Shown here in pieces: positions 8,210-19,694 of a DNA stretch of 64,000 nucleotides. Within the stretch, counting starts at the first letter, position 1. Each line of letters opens with the position of its first letter. Below the pieces are notes generated by a model that did not search any database, was not told the DNA's origin, and saw only the letters and a list, made by a program, of their open reading frames with translations. Made by a program: the position numbers and the translations under genes. The DNA is taken from NCBI GenBank assembly GCA_009746045.1, contig RPFO01000078.1, positions 231,382 through 295,381 on the forward strand, given 5' to 3'. Source of the stretch: Mesostigma viride (Eukaryota > Streptophyta > Mesostigmatophyceae > Mesostigmatales > Mesostigmataceae).

Positions 8210-11200
8210 TTATGGGACGATGTACGCGGAGGTTATTCGGGCGCGAGTGGAGAGGGAATTAGCTCCCGGAAGCGCGACACTTCCGATCACAGGCTGATCG
8301 TTATACTGAGATACGCCTGCGGCTCCAATCGGCCCATGCAGTGCCCTTGCGCCGTATTCCAACTGCCACATTTTGTCTTCGGGTCTAATGTCATTAGTCC
8401 AGAGTGTGTAGAGCTGTGTGACTGGATCAAAAGAAACGATTGTGTAATTTATGCGCGTTTTAACAGAGCTAACCCCCGTGTCGGTCACCACATACAGAGT
8501 CGGAGAAGTTGCCGGTACGGGGGGATCCGGCGTCGGAGTTATCGTGTAAGTAAACGCCAAGGACACGCCTATCGGTGACGGCAACGTTTGCATGGAAGGC
8601 TGGCTCATGGCAAGGACAAACGGGGTCGGAGCGAATGACGGGTGGAAGTCTATTATCGTCCACGTAAGGACGCACTCTTTGTTGCTGAACCCCTCCGCGT
8701 CCACCGGGGCGAGATCCTTGGGCAAAGTCAGTGTGATGGTACCGGGAGCCCCGGCGAACCACGCGACATCGACGGGCAGGCGAAACATGTCAGTATTGTT
8801 CGGGGTCGATCCCAGAGAGAACGTACCCACCGTGAGCCCTGTCGCTTCGATGTTGTTTGCCTTAAATGACATCGTGACTTTTCTAACCCCATTTTCGGTC
8901 AGGGAGTTTAGAGAGTCCAGTATGGATGCAGCACTTGGGTAATCTCTATCTCCGTCCTGAGGCATGTACTGGATATCTAACGTAACGGGGTTCGACAGCA
9001 CGCCGGAAAGTGTGGAAGCTTCTACCCAGAACGACCATGGAAACAAAGGGTATGGAAACTGAAAGCTGAGGGTCGTAAACTTCCGAAGATTTTGTTCTCC
9101 CGCAGCGTCCTGCAGCGTGTTTTCCAAAAGCGTCCATTCTAGCATCCCTGATTGTATAGCAAGCCCGGTGATTGTTAGCGGCACTTCCCATCGTTGTAGG
9201 GTTCCTACGACAGTTACGGATCCCAATTCAAAGTTGGCAACATGTGATGCATTGTCAGGGGCAAGCCCCCTCACCTCTACATCGGACGCCTGTAGGATGG
9301 CCGTCTGCGGCATGCGCCGATTTTTTGTGAAATCGAGGATGACTTTAAACTGGACGTCGACGACTTTTACGAGACGGAGTTGTGGCGTCAGACTGGGAAC
9401 GTAGCTGAACATGGCGCTGTTGATGGTTTTGTAAACGTCCTCGCTGCGAGCTGGCCACAAAAACGGACTCCCGCTACTGGATAAAGGGGTCGTGTCCCCT
9501 ACCGCGGGATACACAAACAGCTCCTCCCCAGTATTGTATAAACTGTCCGGCGGGGTGATCCGGTAGTGGTATTTTTTTTTGTCCTCCTGCCCGTCTGTTG
9601 TGCCGTAACCCAAAAAGGATGAAGGAACGGTTTTTACAAACGATCCGTTGTTGACTTTAAAGTACGTAAACACGATCCCCCGCGCTAGGATGTAGTTTTT
9701 TAGCGCGGTGTCCGTGTTGGTGTCAGTCAACGAGCTGAAGGTCAATGTCAATCGTAGGTGTCTCCCCTCATCCCACGTCAAAGTGGGAGTGACGCTTCGA
9801 ATAAGTTCTAGCTCGACGGAAGGCGTCGCCAACTCCGTGGAGTTCACCAATACCATGTCGACATCGGGGAACGTGTGCCTAAAAGCCGTGGTGTTCATCA
9901 CAACCTTGAAGGACACGGAGTTTGTGGGGAAAACCGCCTCGGTCAGGTCAAAATCGGCGACACACTGGAATGCGCCGAATTGGGTGCTTCCTGCTACGTG
10001 TTGCAGTTGCGCCCCTGCGATGAGAGTGGAGTTGTTTTGGACTGACCCGGCGTATACTTTGGAGCTGAGGATCGGATTGATTGCCCCTGGATTGACTAAT
10101 GAGGCCAAGGGGGCGTTGTTGGTACCGTGTGTCATCTGTCCTCTCAGAGCGAACGTCAAGCGAACACGACCTGCCGTCCCCTGCACCGGGCTGGCTGTTA
10201 TTTGCTTTACCCCAAACCCCGCGGTGGTCGCGATTACCGCGCGAACGTCATCGCTTAATGCCACGGTGTCGGAGAGGACAACATTAAAAGGCGCGATCCA
10301 CTTGAACCAGACTTGCACTCGCCCGAGTTCCCCGCTCCAGTTAGACTTGGGGCCGGTGCTTATGAGGGACCATATAAGCTTGGCGGAGTACTTAAAAGTC
10401 TTATTGTCATTCGTGGCCTCCAAGAATCTCACATAGGCACTGAGATTTTCGTTCGTCTGCGTCGATTCTGTCACCTCCGCGCTCCAATTAAGATTCAAAA
10501 AGCTGATTGGCGAAGTGGTGTTATTTCGAGGATTGTGCGAGAAGGTGTCGCCGGGGGCACGGGCAAAGGTGACCGAGAATTGCACCTCGTACGGGGAGGT
10601 GACGGACGGATAAGCGCTGTCCAAAGTGACAGTCACCTTTTGGTCCAGCTCGCGATAGTACCGCACCGTTTTCTGGTAAGGTGTGGACTCGGAGTATGCC
10701 ACGAACGTGCCGTTGGTCACGCTATAGTTGTCCGCGAATGCGAAATTGTTCACTTGGAATTTCAGCAAACCGTCCTCCGGCAAAGACCACTCGCTCGAGG
10801 TCAAATCGGTCAGGGTCAGGACCAGCTCACCAGCTTCATTTTTCGTCACGTTGAACTTATCCGCGGGTGCTGTTACCGTACGGGAGTCCGTTAAATCAGA
10901 GGCGGACACGGACATCGTGACCATATTTCGAGTGACCTCGTCGGCGATTGCGCGAGAGTAGGGGATCCTCACCGTCATGGAAGTCACGCGAGAGTTTGAT
11001 GTTCCGGCACTGACAACGGGCTGGTCAGCGACCGGTTCCAAGAAGCCGAACGGGATCAAGTCCTGGGCCGTATAAGGCTGGATATCTTCTACTGTTTTGT
11101 TGTTGAAAGTTTTGGTCGGCGCCTGGACGGGATTGAAGTTGCTACCCCGGACGACGACTTTGAATTTGCACGAGTGAATCGGAGGCGTGAAGTTCTCGAC

Positions 11201-13910
11201 TCTGCCCTGCCCTCGCGCTTTGCGGACCCATGGGGTCACGATAAGGCGCACGTAGCTTCCTGTACCGTCAGTGCCGTGTTCTCCGTACTGGACCAACAAG
11301 GGGAGGTCATGGTAGGGTTCGGCGTAACTGATGACAATGAACTTGTTCGACGTGTCGGAGGCTGTTTCCACGTCTCGAAACCCAAACAGGTTCTGGATTG
11401 TTTCATCAAGCTGACCAATAACCACCATGTAATTGAAGCTAATCGTGATCGCGAACGAGCTCTTGTTGGGTCTATCCACCGGCGTGACGGTGGGAGCCGT
11501 GTGGGCACTCGTGTTGTAGGGACTGCGACTGTGGCTCACGGAGATCGTGTAATTCTCGTTTTCCACTGGCAGGTTAAGTGCGGGGCTGTGTACTGCACGT
11601 CGGTTGGCTGCATGGATATGCCGTACCAGTCGACGGGCGTTTCGGTCGCATCGGGGCGGACGGTAAGCAACAAGCTGGACCGAAGCTGGGATATGGCGGT
11701 CGTGAGATTGTACCTCATAATGCGCATATTCAACGCTGGTTGGTATATGATGTTGGTGTTGGAGTCCGTGACGGCCTGAGTCATCAGAGTCCCCTGTATC
11801 GGGTTTAACCGCGCCCCCCCTGCTGTGCCCGGTGTCACGATCCCGTACTGACTTGTAGCGGGGTCTTCGGTTATCAGAGGGCGATCGTAACGAAAAGCGA
11901 CGTAGGCAAAAGAGTTTGTCTGCCACGCGGTATTGTCAAAGGGGAAGTTGACTTCTGAGCATCGCGGACGAGTGGTCGGGGCGCTCCTTAAAACGGGGGT
12001 GCCTTCGACAAACGTTTCTGCCCCCGTAGTGACCTCACCACCGGTGCCCGTGCCAAAGATGACTCCACTCCCCAACGTTACGCGGAATCCGCCCGCGTAG
12101 TTGGGAGTGGGAGCGGACTTGTCTTTCCTGACGTCGATATAGAACTGGAACTGTTTTTGGTATACTATTTCGGGCGGGGGGAGGTCATTACCTGCCAATC
12201 GCTTGACGGATACCCCCTCACCCCGCCGCTGGTCGCGAGAGTCAGGTTATTTTGCAGGGTGGCCACGAACTCGGAAAGAGGCGCCGTCCAAGCAATCAGG
12301 TCCTTGTCGAACACCATGGCCACTTGTATCACGCTGTCGTTGTAAGCATATGTTGGTACTGGTACTCCTTCACTTGTGAAGGGAGCCGAGAAACCTCCAG
12401 CGGCAACGTAACCGGCGGACAAATTGAGAAGATTTTCTGGACGGGCGTCGACTGTCCAGGTGTCGTATCTTGCAGCGTTTCCAAGCGAGTTGGCGAGCTG
12501 GACCGCGCCCGCCAGTAAACTCACGCGGAACTGGCCTATACCGATTCCGGCACGCGCAATGTCGCTTATCGTCACGCTTAGAATACGCGGCGAGTCGTTA
12601 TCGTCATTTTCGATGATCCCTGTCACCAAGTTAGAAGGATAGAAGGCATCTCCGTTCACGCTCCAGTCTCTGGAGATTAGTATATTAATCGGGTTAACAG
12701 TTGCAAGGTCAAACGGGGAGGTGAATCGGAACGTGAGCTGCGGGTAGTTTAAAACAGGAGATGACGCGATCAAATCAAAATTGTCGGATGGGACACTGAA
12801 GTTAAAGTTTGTGCTGCTCTGGAGGTAATAACGACCGGTGGCGGACTGAAGTCCTCCCGCCATCGGTGGCACGGTCACGGTCGCGTATGCCGACGACCCT
12901 CTTCCGAGATTGTTTGGCAGGTCGAGGTCGAACTGAAATGTCCTATTGTCTCCTGAAAGGTTGGTGATGTTGGAAACAACGTCTGTTCGCAGTCGAATAA
13001 TAGAACCGTTGACAAATATTGATACCCCGATCTTATCCGCTGTGAATGCATTGGAGGCCACAGCTGTGCCGAACACGACGGTCACGTCTTTTAGACGCTC
13101 CTGCTCCGTGAACGGATTGCCGCCTCGATCGAGAACCGTTATGCTGGTGATAGTGTCGAATGTGACCCCGCCCAGCGACTGCACGCTCGCCTCCAGCGAG
13201 CTTACCTGCGTCTGGAGAACGTCGATGGCCGGCTTGTCACGCAGCTCGGTATAACTTCCCGTGAAGAAACCAGACGCCTCTCGGCCTCGAAAAGCCACCT
13301 TGTCCACGTTCAGCCCCCCGGTGATCACCACCCTCTGCTGCTCCTCTGACACGTTTGCGACAGGAGCCGTCTGACCGAACATGTACCCGCGACTGCCCCC
13401 CGCACTGCCCGTGGTGGCGAGATACGTCCGCACCGGCCCCGTGTTTGTGGACGCTGTTATCGCGTCCGTGTCGAATCCCGTGACGCCGCGGAACGGCACC
13501 CCCGTGTTGTTGAACGTGATGCTGTCAACGTCCAGCCCGTCTCTGACAACCACCCTCTTCGTGTTGTTCTGAAGAGCTCCCTGCGCGTTCTGAGGGTTCA
13601 CGAATGCGATCCTCGAGTTGTCCTCCGCGGGGAACCGCCACACGTACGGGGAGGCGGTGAACGACCCCGTGAAGGGTTTGTACAGGTCTGAAGCGGCCGG
13701 GAGACGGGCCAGCAGGTCCGGGTCCAGCTTCTCTGTCGTGATCGCCCCGTCCGATATCTGCAGGCTCGACAGTGGCGCGTTGTTCACGCGGAGGGTCTGC
13801 GCGCTGATGTCCACGCTCGGGGCGGACAGGGAGATGCCGAACTTGGACATCAGCTTCATCTCCCCGTTGTCGCACCGAAACACGCGGTTGTTGATCTCTC
13901 TGCTCTCCAT
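8210..13910 (-). CDS. Giant fibre/tail-like protein (about 1,900 codons), two frameshifts
   Basis: Three overlapping minus-strand reading frames join into one gene of 5.7 kb. The first (13910-12165) starts MESREINNRVFRC and has tail-fibre-like features: a repeated D.ITFN/VAFRG pattern, a short coiled coil near residue 225, then Ig-like strands. The shift at about 12173-12182 sits in a run of six C. The second frame runs to about 11585, where another shift enters the last 1,100 residues, made of many Ig-like domains ending in ITSAYIVP. Repeated strands such as RVRLTFALRG, RLVKVVDVQFKVILDF and DRDYPSA support a long beta-rich rod. The three genes 4049-13910 appear to form one fibre operon-like cluster. 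Confidence 0.6.
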
Positions 13911-13986
13911 TGCGTTACCTTAGGCTCTCCTTTTTTTTTCGGTGCGTTCGAAACGGGCTCCAAATTATGCGCGCCACAGGTATACC

Positions 13987-15289
13987 ATGACGACCAAACG
14001 CGTGCCCATAGACCTGCTGGACAACGACCACGAGGCGCACACGCAGACGGCCCCCGTCATCCGCGGCGCCCACCTGGACGGGGTCGAGATCGTGGACGAC
14101 GACGACCTGGACATCGCGGATCCGGGACCCGCCAAGTCGCGGCACGGGAGGAGGCACCACTCCAAGAGGCACTCGAAGAAGCACGGGGACGGCGGCGCCG
14201 ACAAGGGGTACGACCAGCTGGCCAACCCCAAGAAGGCCAAGTCCCCGTTCGCGGCCCCCGCCACGACCGCCCCCAAGCCCGACACCGCCGAGGACGACTT
14301 TGCCGCGTACTACGAGGACATGTACGGCGGCGGCGGGGACGACTTCTACGACGACTTCGGTCCGCCCCCCGCGGACGTGGTGGAAGACGAGGCGGTGTAC
14401 CGCCCCAGCAAGGAGGAACTGCACAAGGAGAAGGTGGAGCTGCTCCAGAGGCTGCACCGCCTCAAGGACAAGGGCATGGCGGTCCCCCAGTTCGACATGC
14501 GCTCCGACCTGGACGAGATCCGGTTCGAGCACGAGAAGATCGTGAGGACTCTCGAGACCAAGAACGCCATCAACACCATGCGACAGATGCTGGTGGCCAC
14601 CACGTCCGCGCTCCAGTTCCTCAACAACCGGTACGACCCCGTGGGCCTCAAGCTCGACGGCTGGTCCGAGACGATCATGGCTAACGTCACCGACTACGAC
14701 AACGTGTTCGAGCGCCTCTACGAAAAGCACCGCCACCGCGTGTCCATGCCCCCGGAGTTGGAGCTCATGCTCATGTTGGGCGGGTCGGCCATGATGTTCC
14801 ATATGTCGGCGTCCTTCGCCAGCTCCGGGCTGCCCTCCATGTCCGATATCGCCAAGACCGACCCGGAGCTCATGAGGAGTCTGCTCAAGGTGATGATGGC
14901 CAAGCAGGAGGGGGGGGGCACCCCCAGGCGCCGCCACCTCCCCCGCCGCCCCCCGCCCAAGACACCGCTAACGGAGGGCAGTACGTCATGCGAGGCCCCA
15001 TGGCGTTCGGGGGGCGTTCGGGGGCGCCGCCGGGCCGGCCCCGAGGCCCGAGATACGCATCCCCGTCAACATGGACCGCATCGTGGAGGACGCCGTATCC
15101 CCCGCGGGGTCGCTGACCGATGCGGTGGTGCGGGTGATCGAGGACGACGGCGAGAGCGTCACCGGGAGCCTCGTGGGCGCGGACATCGACAACGTGAAGA
15201 CCGTGCAGGTGGCCGGGGAGAAAAAGAGGGGCAGGAGGGGCGGGAAGGGCAAGAAGGACGACCCCACCAAGGTGGTGCTGGACCTGTGA
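13987..15289 (+). CDS. DUF5767-like conserved giant-virus protein, frameshifted C-terminal part
   Basis: The first proper ATG is 13987 (MTTKRVPIDLL). An acidic and His/Lys-rich N-terminal 130 residues are followed by a conserved helical domain: KEKVELLQRLHRLKDKG, DLDEIRFEHEKI, FLNNRYDPVGLKLDGWSE, and PPELELMLMLGGSAMMFH with a hydrophobic helix. I recognise this block as a family of unknown function seen widely in large DNA viruses. After MAKQEGGG the frame breaks twice, both in G runs (about 14911-14919 and 15007-15023); the true C terminus is the acidic and then Lys/Arg/Gly-rich tail ending at 15289. It is divergent from the giant fibre gene and is the best single marker that this block is viral. 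Confidence 0.65.
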
Positions 15290-15319
15290 AAAAAAAAGCA
15301 CCCGTGTATATATGACACC

Positions 15320-16027
15320 ATGGTCACGAAGACTGGTAGGGCGTGCTCTGCCCTCACGAGGGCGGGGACGAGATGCCGCAAGTCGTGCGTGCCCGGGTAC
15401 AGAGCGTGCGGCCAACACGCCAGGAACCGTCGCGCCGTGTGGAGGCACCGGGTCAGGGCGGGCGGGGTCTCCGACGACGAGGAACCATCCACCCCTGGGC
15501 GCGACCTCGCCAAATGGTCTGGTGGCGATGATGACCTACAAAACGAGGACTTGGACTACTTGATAGACTACCAGGCGGACTTCGAAAAGACCAATTTTCG
15601 CGACTTACCAGAGGGCGCGGTGGACCACATCCTGAGATTTTTACCCGATAGCGTAAAAGCGCGTTGGGGCGAAACCAACAGACAAAACAATCGTATGGTC
15701 AACGAAATCATACATGACGATTCTAAGCGACTGTGGACCGCGATACAGGAGGGGATCAGACAGAACACGGAGGCCATCTCGAGCATCGACAAGGCTCGAA
15801 AAGAGTTGTGGCCGGAGTATAAGGCGGCAAAACTCAACAACGATCTTCCTCGTAAAAACGCGCTCAGTAAGGCGTTGATCGCGTTAGAGGACCAAGGGCG
15901 AGATTTGAGCACTCTGTTGGAGGCTAATGGACTGGCGATGGAGTTTGAGAGACCGAGGTACTTGTCCTCGCAAATCCTCGCGCGCAACTCGAGAGCCCGT
16001 GCCATGGCCCCCACACGGTTTAACTAA
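15320..16027 (+). CDS. F-box protein with N-terminal Cys/His module
   Basis: 235 residues from ATG 15320. Residues 9-35 form a small Cys/His module (CSALTRAGTRCRK, then C...CGQH) of the type C-x3-T-x2-G-x2-C...C-x2-H, which recurs at 24752-25278. Residues about 89-130 are F-box-like (FRDLPEGAVDHILRFLPD, then NRQNN). The remainder is helical. A GTATATAT sequence lies about 15 bases before the ATG. Viral F-box proteins usually act as adaptors for the host SCF ubiquitin ligase; the Cys/His module probably binds zinc. No frame breaks are seen. Confidence 0.55.
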   Translation: MVTKTGRACSALTRAGTRCRKSCVPGYRACGQHARNRRAVWRHRVRAGGVSDDEEPSTPGRDLAKWSGGDDDLQNEDLDYLIDYQADFEKTNFRDLPEGAVDHILRFLPDSVKARWGETNRQNNRMVNEIIHDDSKRLWTAIQEGIRQNTEAISSIDKARKELWPEYKAAKLNNDLPRKNALSKALIALEDQGRDLSTLLEANGLAMEFERPRYLSSQILARNSRARAMAPTRFN

Positions 16028-16087
16028 CGCGGATAGACTCGGGTATCCTATACCGATTCTAATGTGAATGGAAGTGTATATGCGCCC

Positions 16088-17180
16088 ATGGCCTCTAAGA
16101 AGCAGGACTCCCTGCGAGCCGACAACGTGTACGTCCAGAAAGGCATCCTGCTCAACGACTCCAACATGCTCACCCGTCTCAACCCCTTCGAGATGGGCCG
16201 GTTCTTCAAGTTCGTGTCCACCGTGAGCGAGATGGGCCACAACATCCTCGAGTTCCAGATCCTCAACCCCGTCACCGGGGCGTACGAGGCCCTGGGCTCC
16301 ATCGCGCCCGAGTACAGGCAGCTGCCCAAGCACTATGACGGGGAGGACTACCGCCCCACGTACATGAAGATGGCCGAGTACTGCGACGACGACCTGCCGC
16401 TCGACAGCACCCAGAGCTGGACCTTCAGCGACCGCGCCGGGGAGCTGGCGCCCTTCGCGAAGGACTCGCAACTGCCCTCCTCCTACGAGTGGAGGCTCGC
16501 GGAGAAGGAGGCGCTCCTGGCCGGCCTGCGCGCGACCGTGAGACAGATGGCCGCGAGCGCGGGGACGCAGGACTACGGCGACTGGACCTTCGACGCGAGC
16601 GGTGTGGCTCAGCGCAAGCTCACCGTCACCTACCGAGCGGGGGGGCACTTCCCTCGCGAGCTCCTGCTCCTGGTCCCCTCCGCATTCCCACTGAACAACA
16701 AATACGTGGTTCAGATGTACATGTGGCTGCCCCTCGTGGTGCAGGCCCACGTCCCCGCCATACTCGAGCTGTCCATCGCGCACCACCAGCACCTGTCCAA
16801 CCCCGTTTACGCCCTCAACAACCCCCTGTTCTCGCCCTCCCCCCCGCCATCCTGCCGCAATGGAGCGGGACCACCTTCCGGGTGGTCGTGGTGCCGAACA
16901 AACGCCCGCCCAGTCCGGCCCCGTCCTCATGGACATCGGGAAGGTGACCTGGGACAACCCGGGCGGGGGCGTCACCGGGCTGAACGGCGTGCTGGCCTCT
17001 TCGAAGGTGGTGCAGGCGACGGATCCCAATCAGCAAAAGTTTTTGGATGACGCCGACCCGGACAAGCGGTGCCCCGTGATCATCACGTCCGCCAACAACC
17101 TGATAATATTTACCAACCAGCGCCCGATAGAGTTCACTATGCACGCGGAGGGGGTGCCTACTTCCTTTGTGTACAGGTGA
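16088..17180 (+). CDS. Unknown virus-like protein, two frameshifts in C/G runs
   Basis: ATG 16088 (MASKKQDSLRADNVYVQKG) opens about 363 residues. I do not recognise the family. The first about 255 residues are well-formed: FEMGRFFKFVSTVSEMG, ILEFQILNPVTGAYEALG, a beta-rich middle, and NNKYVVQMYMWLPLVVQ. The frame then breaks near 16845 in a C-rich run and again near 16905-16915; the third frame ends at 17180 with VIITSANNLIIFTNQRP and a short tail. A beta-rich fold of this size could be a minor capsid or other virion protein, but this is a guess. GTGTATATG lies 5-14 bases before the chosen start. Confidence 0.5.
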
Positions 17181-17243
17181 AGAACGATAAATGGGTGTTT
17201 TCATTCAATAACACAAATGCTTTATTAACTCAGGCAACGGACA

Positions 17244-18152
17244 TCACGAGCAAACGCGCTTCCTGGCCTGGGTCTCGGCGATCAGCCTCTTGTAGTCTTC
17301 TCTTTTGTTCTTATTGGCCAGCGCAAACGACCTGGGCTGCGGTTTGCTAGCTTCCTCGTGCATCTTAAGGCGCTCAAACACCGGGAACAGCTCCCTGCCT
17401 ATGTTGTCGATGCTGGCGGAGGGGTTCTCCCCCCTGGATATCGCGTTCCTGTTGAGTATGTTCATCAGGTCGATGCCCGCGCAGACGCTCTCGGTGAGGT
17501 AGTCGCGCGTCGAGTCGCCCCTCTTCATCTGATGCAGCTCGCGGATCTCGCGGGTGTGCATCCCGGTGGCCGTGTAGTTTTCGACCTCGTTAATGTGCGC
17601 GTACACCCTGGCCGGGTTACGAGCCAACGAGGGGGCGCCACTCTCCTTCACGGCCTGCATGTGGCTTTTGGTGGACTCGCAGCTCTTCACGCGTTGGTCG
17701 TCCTTCAGCCGCGAGTCCCTGGCATCCGCGCGGGCGTATATTTCGTCGGCCAGCGACCGGTCCGCGTCCAGGTACCGCTCGAACAGCTTTGCCAGGGTGT
17801 CGCGGAAGGACGCTGCCCGCCTGCCGGGCAGCAGCTGGACGATCCTTATTATCCCCTGTCGATCAGTGACGGGGGTGTCTCGCTGACCACTACCGGGGAA
17901 TTTGAAGTTGAAGCTGGATGCTTCAACCTCCGGGTATGCCTTGTAAAGGCGCACCAGCGCCCCCGATGCCTGAGTAGCCGCATTGGCAACAAAAGAGCCG
18001 TTGTGATCCATGAACATCGTGACCTTGATCACGTCGATTACCGATATCTTGCCATCGGGCGTCACTCGTATCTTGTTTGCGAAGGGGTCCTCCCCCGGCA
18101 TGTCGCGCGAGGGCCGCAGATACATAACAACCGCCCGGAACGCCATGGTCAT
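17244..18152 (-). CDS. BRO/KilA-like viral protein (copy 2), intact
   Basis: About 302 residues from the ATG at 18152; upstream sense codons continue but include a TATA-like box, so this start is preferred. It shares with copy 1 the DPFANKIRVTPDGKISVIDV block, the FPGSGQRDTPVTDRQG core and the LLPGRRAASFR block, then a long helical C-terminal half. This copy is complete and serves as the reference for the two damaged copies at the left edge. The motifs suggest a DNA-binding or regulatory role like BRO/KilA proteins, not proven. It is convergent with the gene ending at 17180. Confidence 0.6.
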   Translation of the reverse strand: MTMAFRAVVMYLRPSRDMPGEDPFANKIRVTPDGKISVIDVIKVTMFMDHNGSFVANAATQASGALVRLYKAYPEVEASSFNFKFPGSGQRDTPVTDRQGIIRIVQLLPGRRAASFRDTLAKLFERYLDADRSLADEIYARADARDSRLKDDQRVKSCESTKSHMQAVKESGAPSLARNPARVYAHINEVENYTATGMHTREIRELHQMKRGDSTRDYLTESVCAGIDLMNILNRNAISRGENPSASIDNIGRELFPVFERLKMHEEASKPQPRSFALANKNKREDYKRLIAETQARKRVCS

Positions 18153-18197
18153 GTACTTGTCACCGGCTGTTATTGACTCGTGGAGATATGTTATCCC

Positions 18198-18206
18198 TTT
18201 ATATAA
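18198..18206 (-). promoter_or_regulatory. TATA-like box upstream of BRO/KilA-like copy 2
   Basis: TATATAAAG on the minus strand, about 46 bases upstream of the ATG at 18152, in a locally AT-rich stretch. Confidence 0.35.
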
Positions 18207-18301
18207 GCGCAAAGTGATGCGCCTACCGGTCTTGGTAGCTGTTAACAAGTTCTTTGATGGTGTTTGTCTCCATCGTCTTCGTGTCTTTGAGTTTTTAGAA
18301 A

Positions 18302-18733
18302 CTATTTAAACCTTTCGTTATTTTGGATGTTCGAGCATGTTGTCAAGTTTTTGGTGTACAAGGATTTTGATGGCCTCCTGTTTTTGGGATGGCCTCCGCG
18401 AACCCGTCGCGCGTGACGTTTAAGAACTTGCACCAACTTGGTTGCTTTCTCAGCTTTTAGAATTTCATACACGTTGGCCTCATGAAACACTATGGTGTCA
18501 CCAGCATCATAAGGTTGCGTGTATACGAGGTTGTTGTCGACGGTGCCCTCTAGACGTGGGCGAGACACGCGCGTCACTTGAACCCAGAAACGCTCTTTTG
18601 TGTTAGATATCTTGACAAAATCCCCCGGTCGTATCGAAGACAACCTATCCCTCGAAGGCACTTTAAAAGTGCGCGGATGTTCGCGGTGCATAACCTGCGC
18701 ATCTACCAATGGCACACTCAATCCAGAACGCAT
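18302..18733 (-). CDS. DUF2314-like small protein
   Basis: About 143 residues from ATG 18733; an earlier in-frame ATG at 18781 would add 16 AT-rich, hydrophobic residues and is less likely. The central part reads FKVPSRDRLSSIRPGDFVKI, then ERFWVQVTRV, a short loop, VDNNLVYTQPYDAGDTIVF and VYEI. This spacing resembles the small beta-barrel domain DUF2314 of bacteria, which binds no known substrate. The C-terminal 40 residues are basic. The flanks are AT-rich. Confidence 0.45.
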   Translation of the reverse strand: MRSGLSVPLVDAQVMHREHPRTFKVPSRDRLSSIRPGDFVKISNTKERFWVQVTRVSRPRLEGTVDNNLVYTQPYDAGDTIVFHEANVYEILKAEKATKLVQVLKRHARRVRGGHPKNRRPSKSLYTKNLTTCSNIQNNERFK

Positions 18734-18808
18734 TAAATTTTTAATTATAAGTACGAAATTTTTTAAACTGAGTCGCCACATCAAAATCAATACGATTCCA
18801 CAAAACCA

Positions 18809-19694
18809 TCAAGTACGGTCAAAAAACTTTCTGATATCGTGGGTGTTCAGTTTCTTGAGCCTCTTGGCCTCCCTCTCCTCCCTATCCGCCTTCTTGGCGG
18901 CCTCCTTCTCTCTCTTCTTCCTCTCCTCGTACTCTCGCGCCCTCTGGGCACGAAAGGCCACCGCGGCCTTCTCGGCCTCCCTGCCTAATCGCTGCTCCCT
19001 GTCGAGGGTGACGGCCTTCACCACCTTCTCGTCCTCCAGCAAAAACAACTTGTCCATGTCAACCCCCAAGGAAGACGGCACGCGTTTTGCCACCCTGGCC
19101 CTGGCCTTTAACATATCCTGGCGGTGGTGGGGAGACAGCCCCTCTGCCATCAGGTATCTGGACAGGGTGTGGTACCTCCTGAGGATGACAGAGGGCTCTG
19201 TGGGGGACTCTGTATCCAGCATGGTCTTAAATTTGTCAAACTTCGCCGTGCAGGCGTCGGAAATGTCGATGCTCCCATCCAGCAAGTATTCCCACAGCAG
19301 CTGCTGGTCCTCCCCACTCAGCTGGTTGGTCTCATCAAAAACTGCCTGCACATTGCCCATCTGTCTCTGTAGAGAAGAAATCTTCTGGCTCTGACAAAAG
19401 GTAAATCAGCTCCTGCTCCAATTCTCGCCGCAGTTGCTCGCTTTCGGCCGCGCTCCCGGGCGTATCGGGCTCTTTACGCCGGGCCTGCTCGGACTGCTTG
19501 TATCTTTCCAGCCACTGCAGGATGAAGGGAGGTGTGAAATTCTCCCAATCCTCCTGGGTGCCACCCCAGCTGGGGGATGAGTCCAGCGGAGAAGAGGAGA
19601 GCAGGAAGCTCCAATCCACAGAGTTCAGGAGGGACTGCCCCCCCACTGGTTGCTGCTGATGAATTTCCTCAGGAGTATGGAGCTCTGGTGACAT
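18809..19694 (-). CDS. Charged helical protein in two overlapping frames, unknown
   Basis: Two minus-strand frames overlap by 26 bases and probably form one protein. The first (19694-19335) starts MSPELHTPEEIHQQ right after a splice-acceptor-like TTCTTTTCCCAG, so an upstream exon may exist. The second (19360-18809, 183 residues) is strongly helical and ends in a Lys/Arg/Glu-rich coiled coil and LNTHDIRKFF. The link could be a 1-base frameshift, or an acceptor in a pyrimidine stretch (TTTTGTCAG), but no good donor is seen. The C-terminal IRKFF resembles a PCNA-binding PIP box, with Thr where Gln is usual. No family recognised. Confidence 0.4.

Noticed and set aside
1-18790. A bacterial phage or prophage
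   Set aside because: No ribosome-binding sites or phage head/tail module order; gene families are of large eukaryotic DNA viruses and the flanks have spliceosomal introns.
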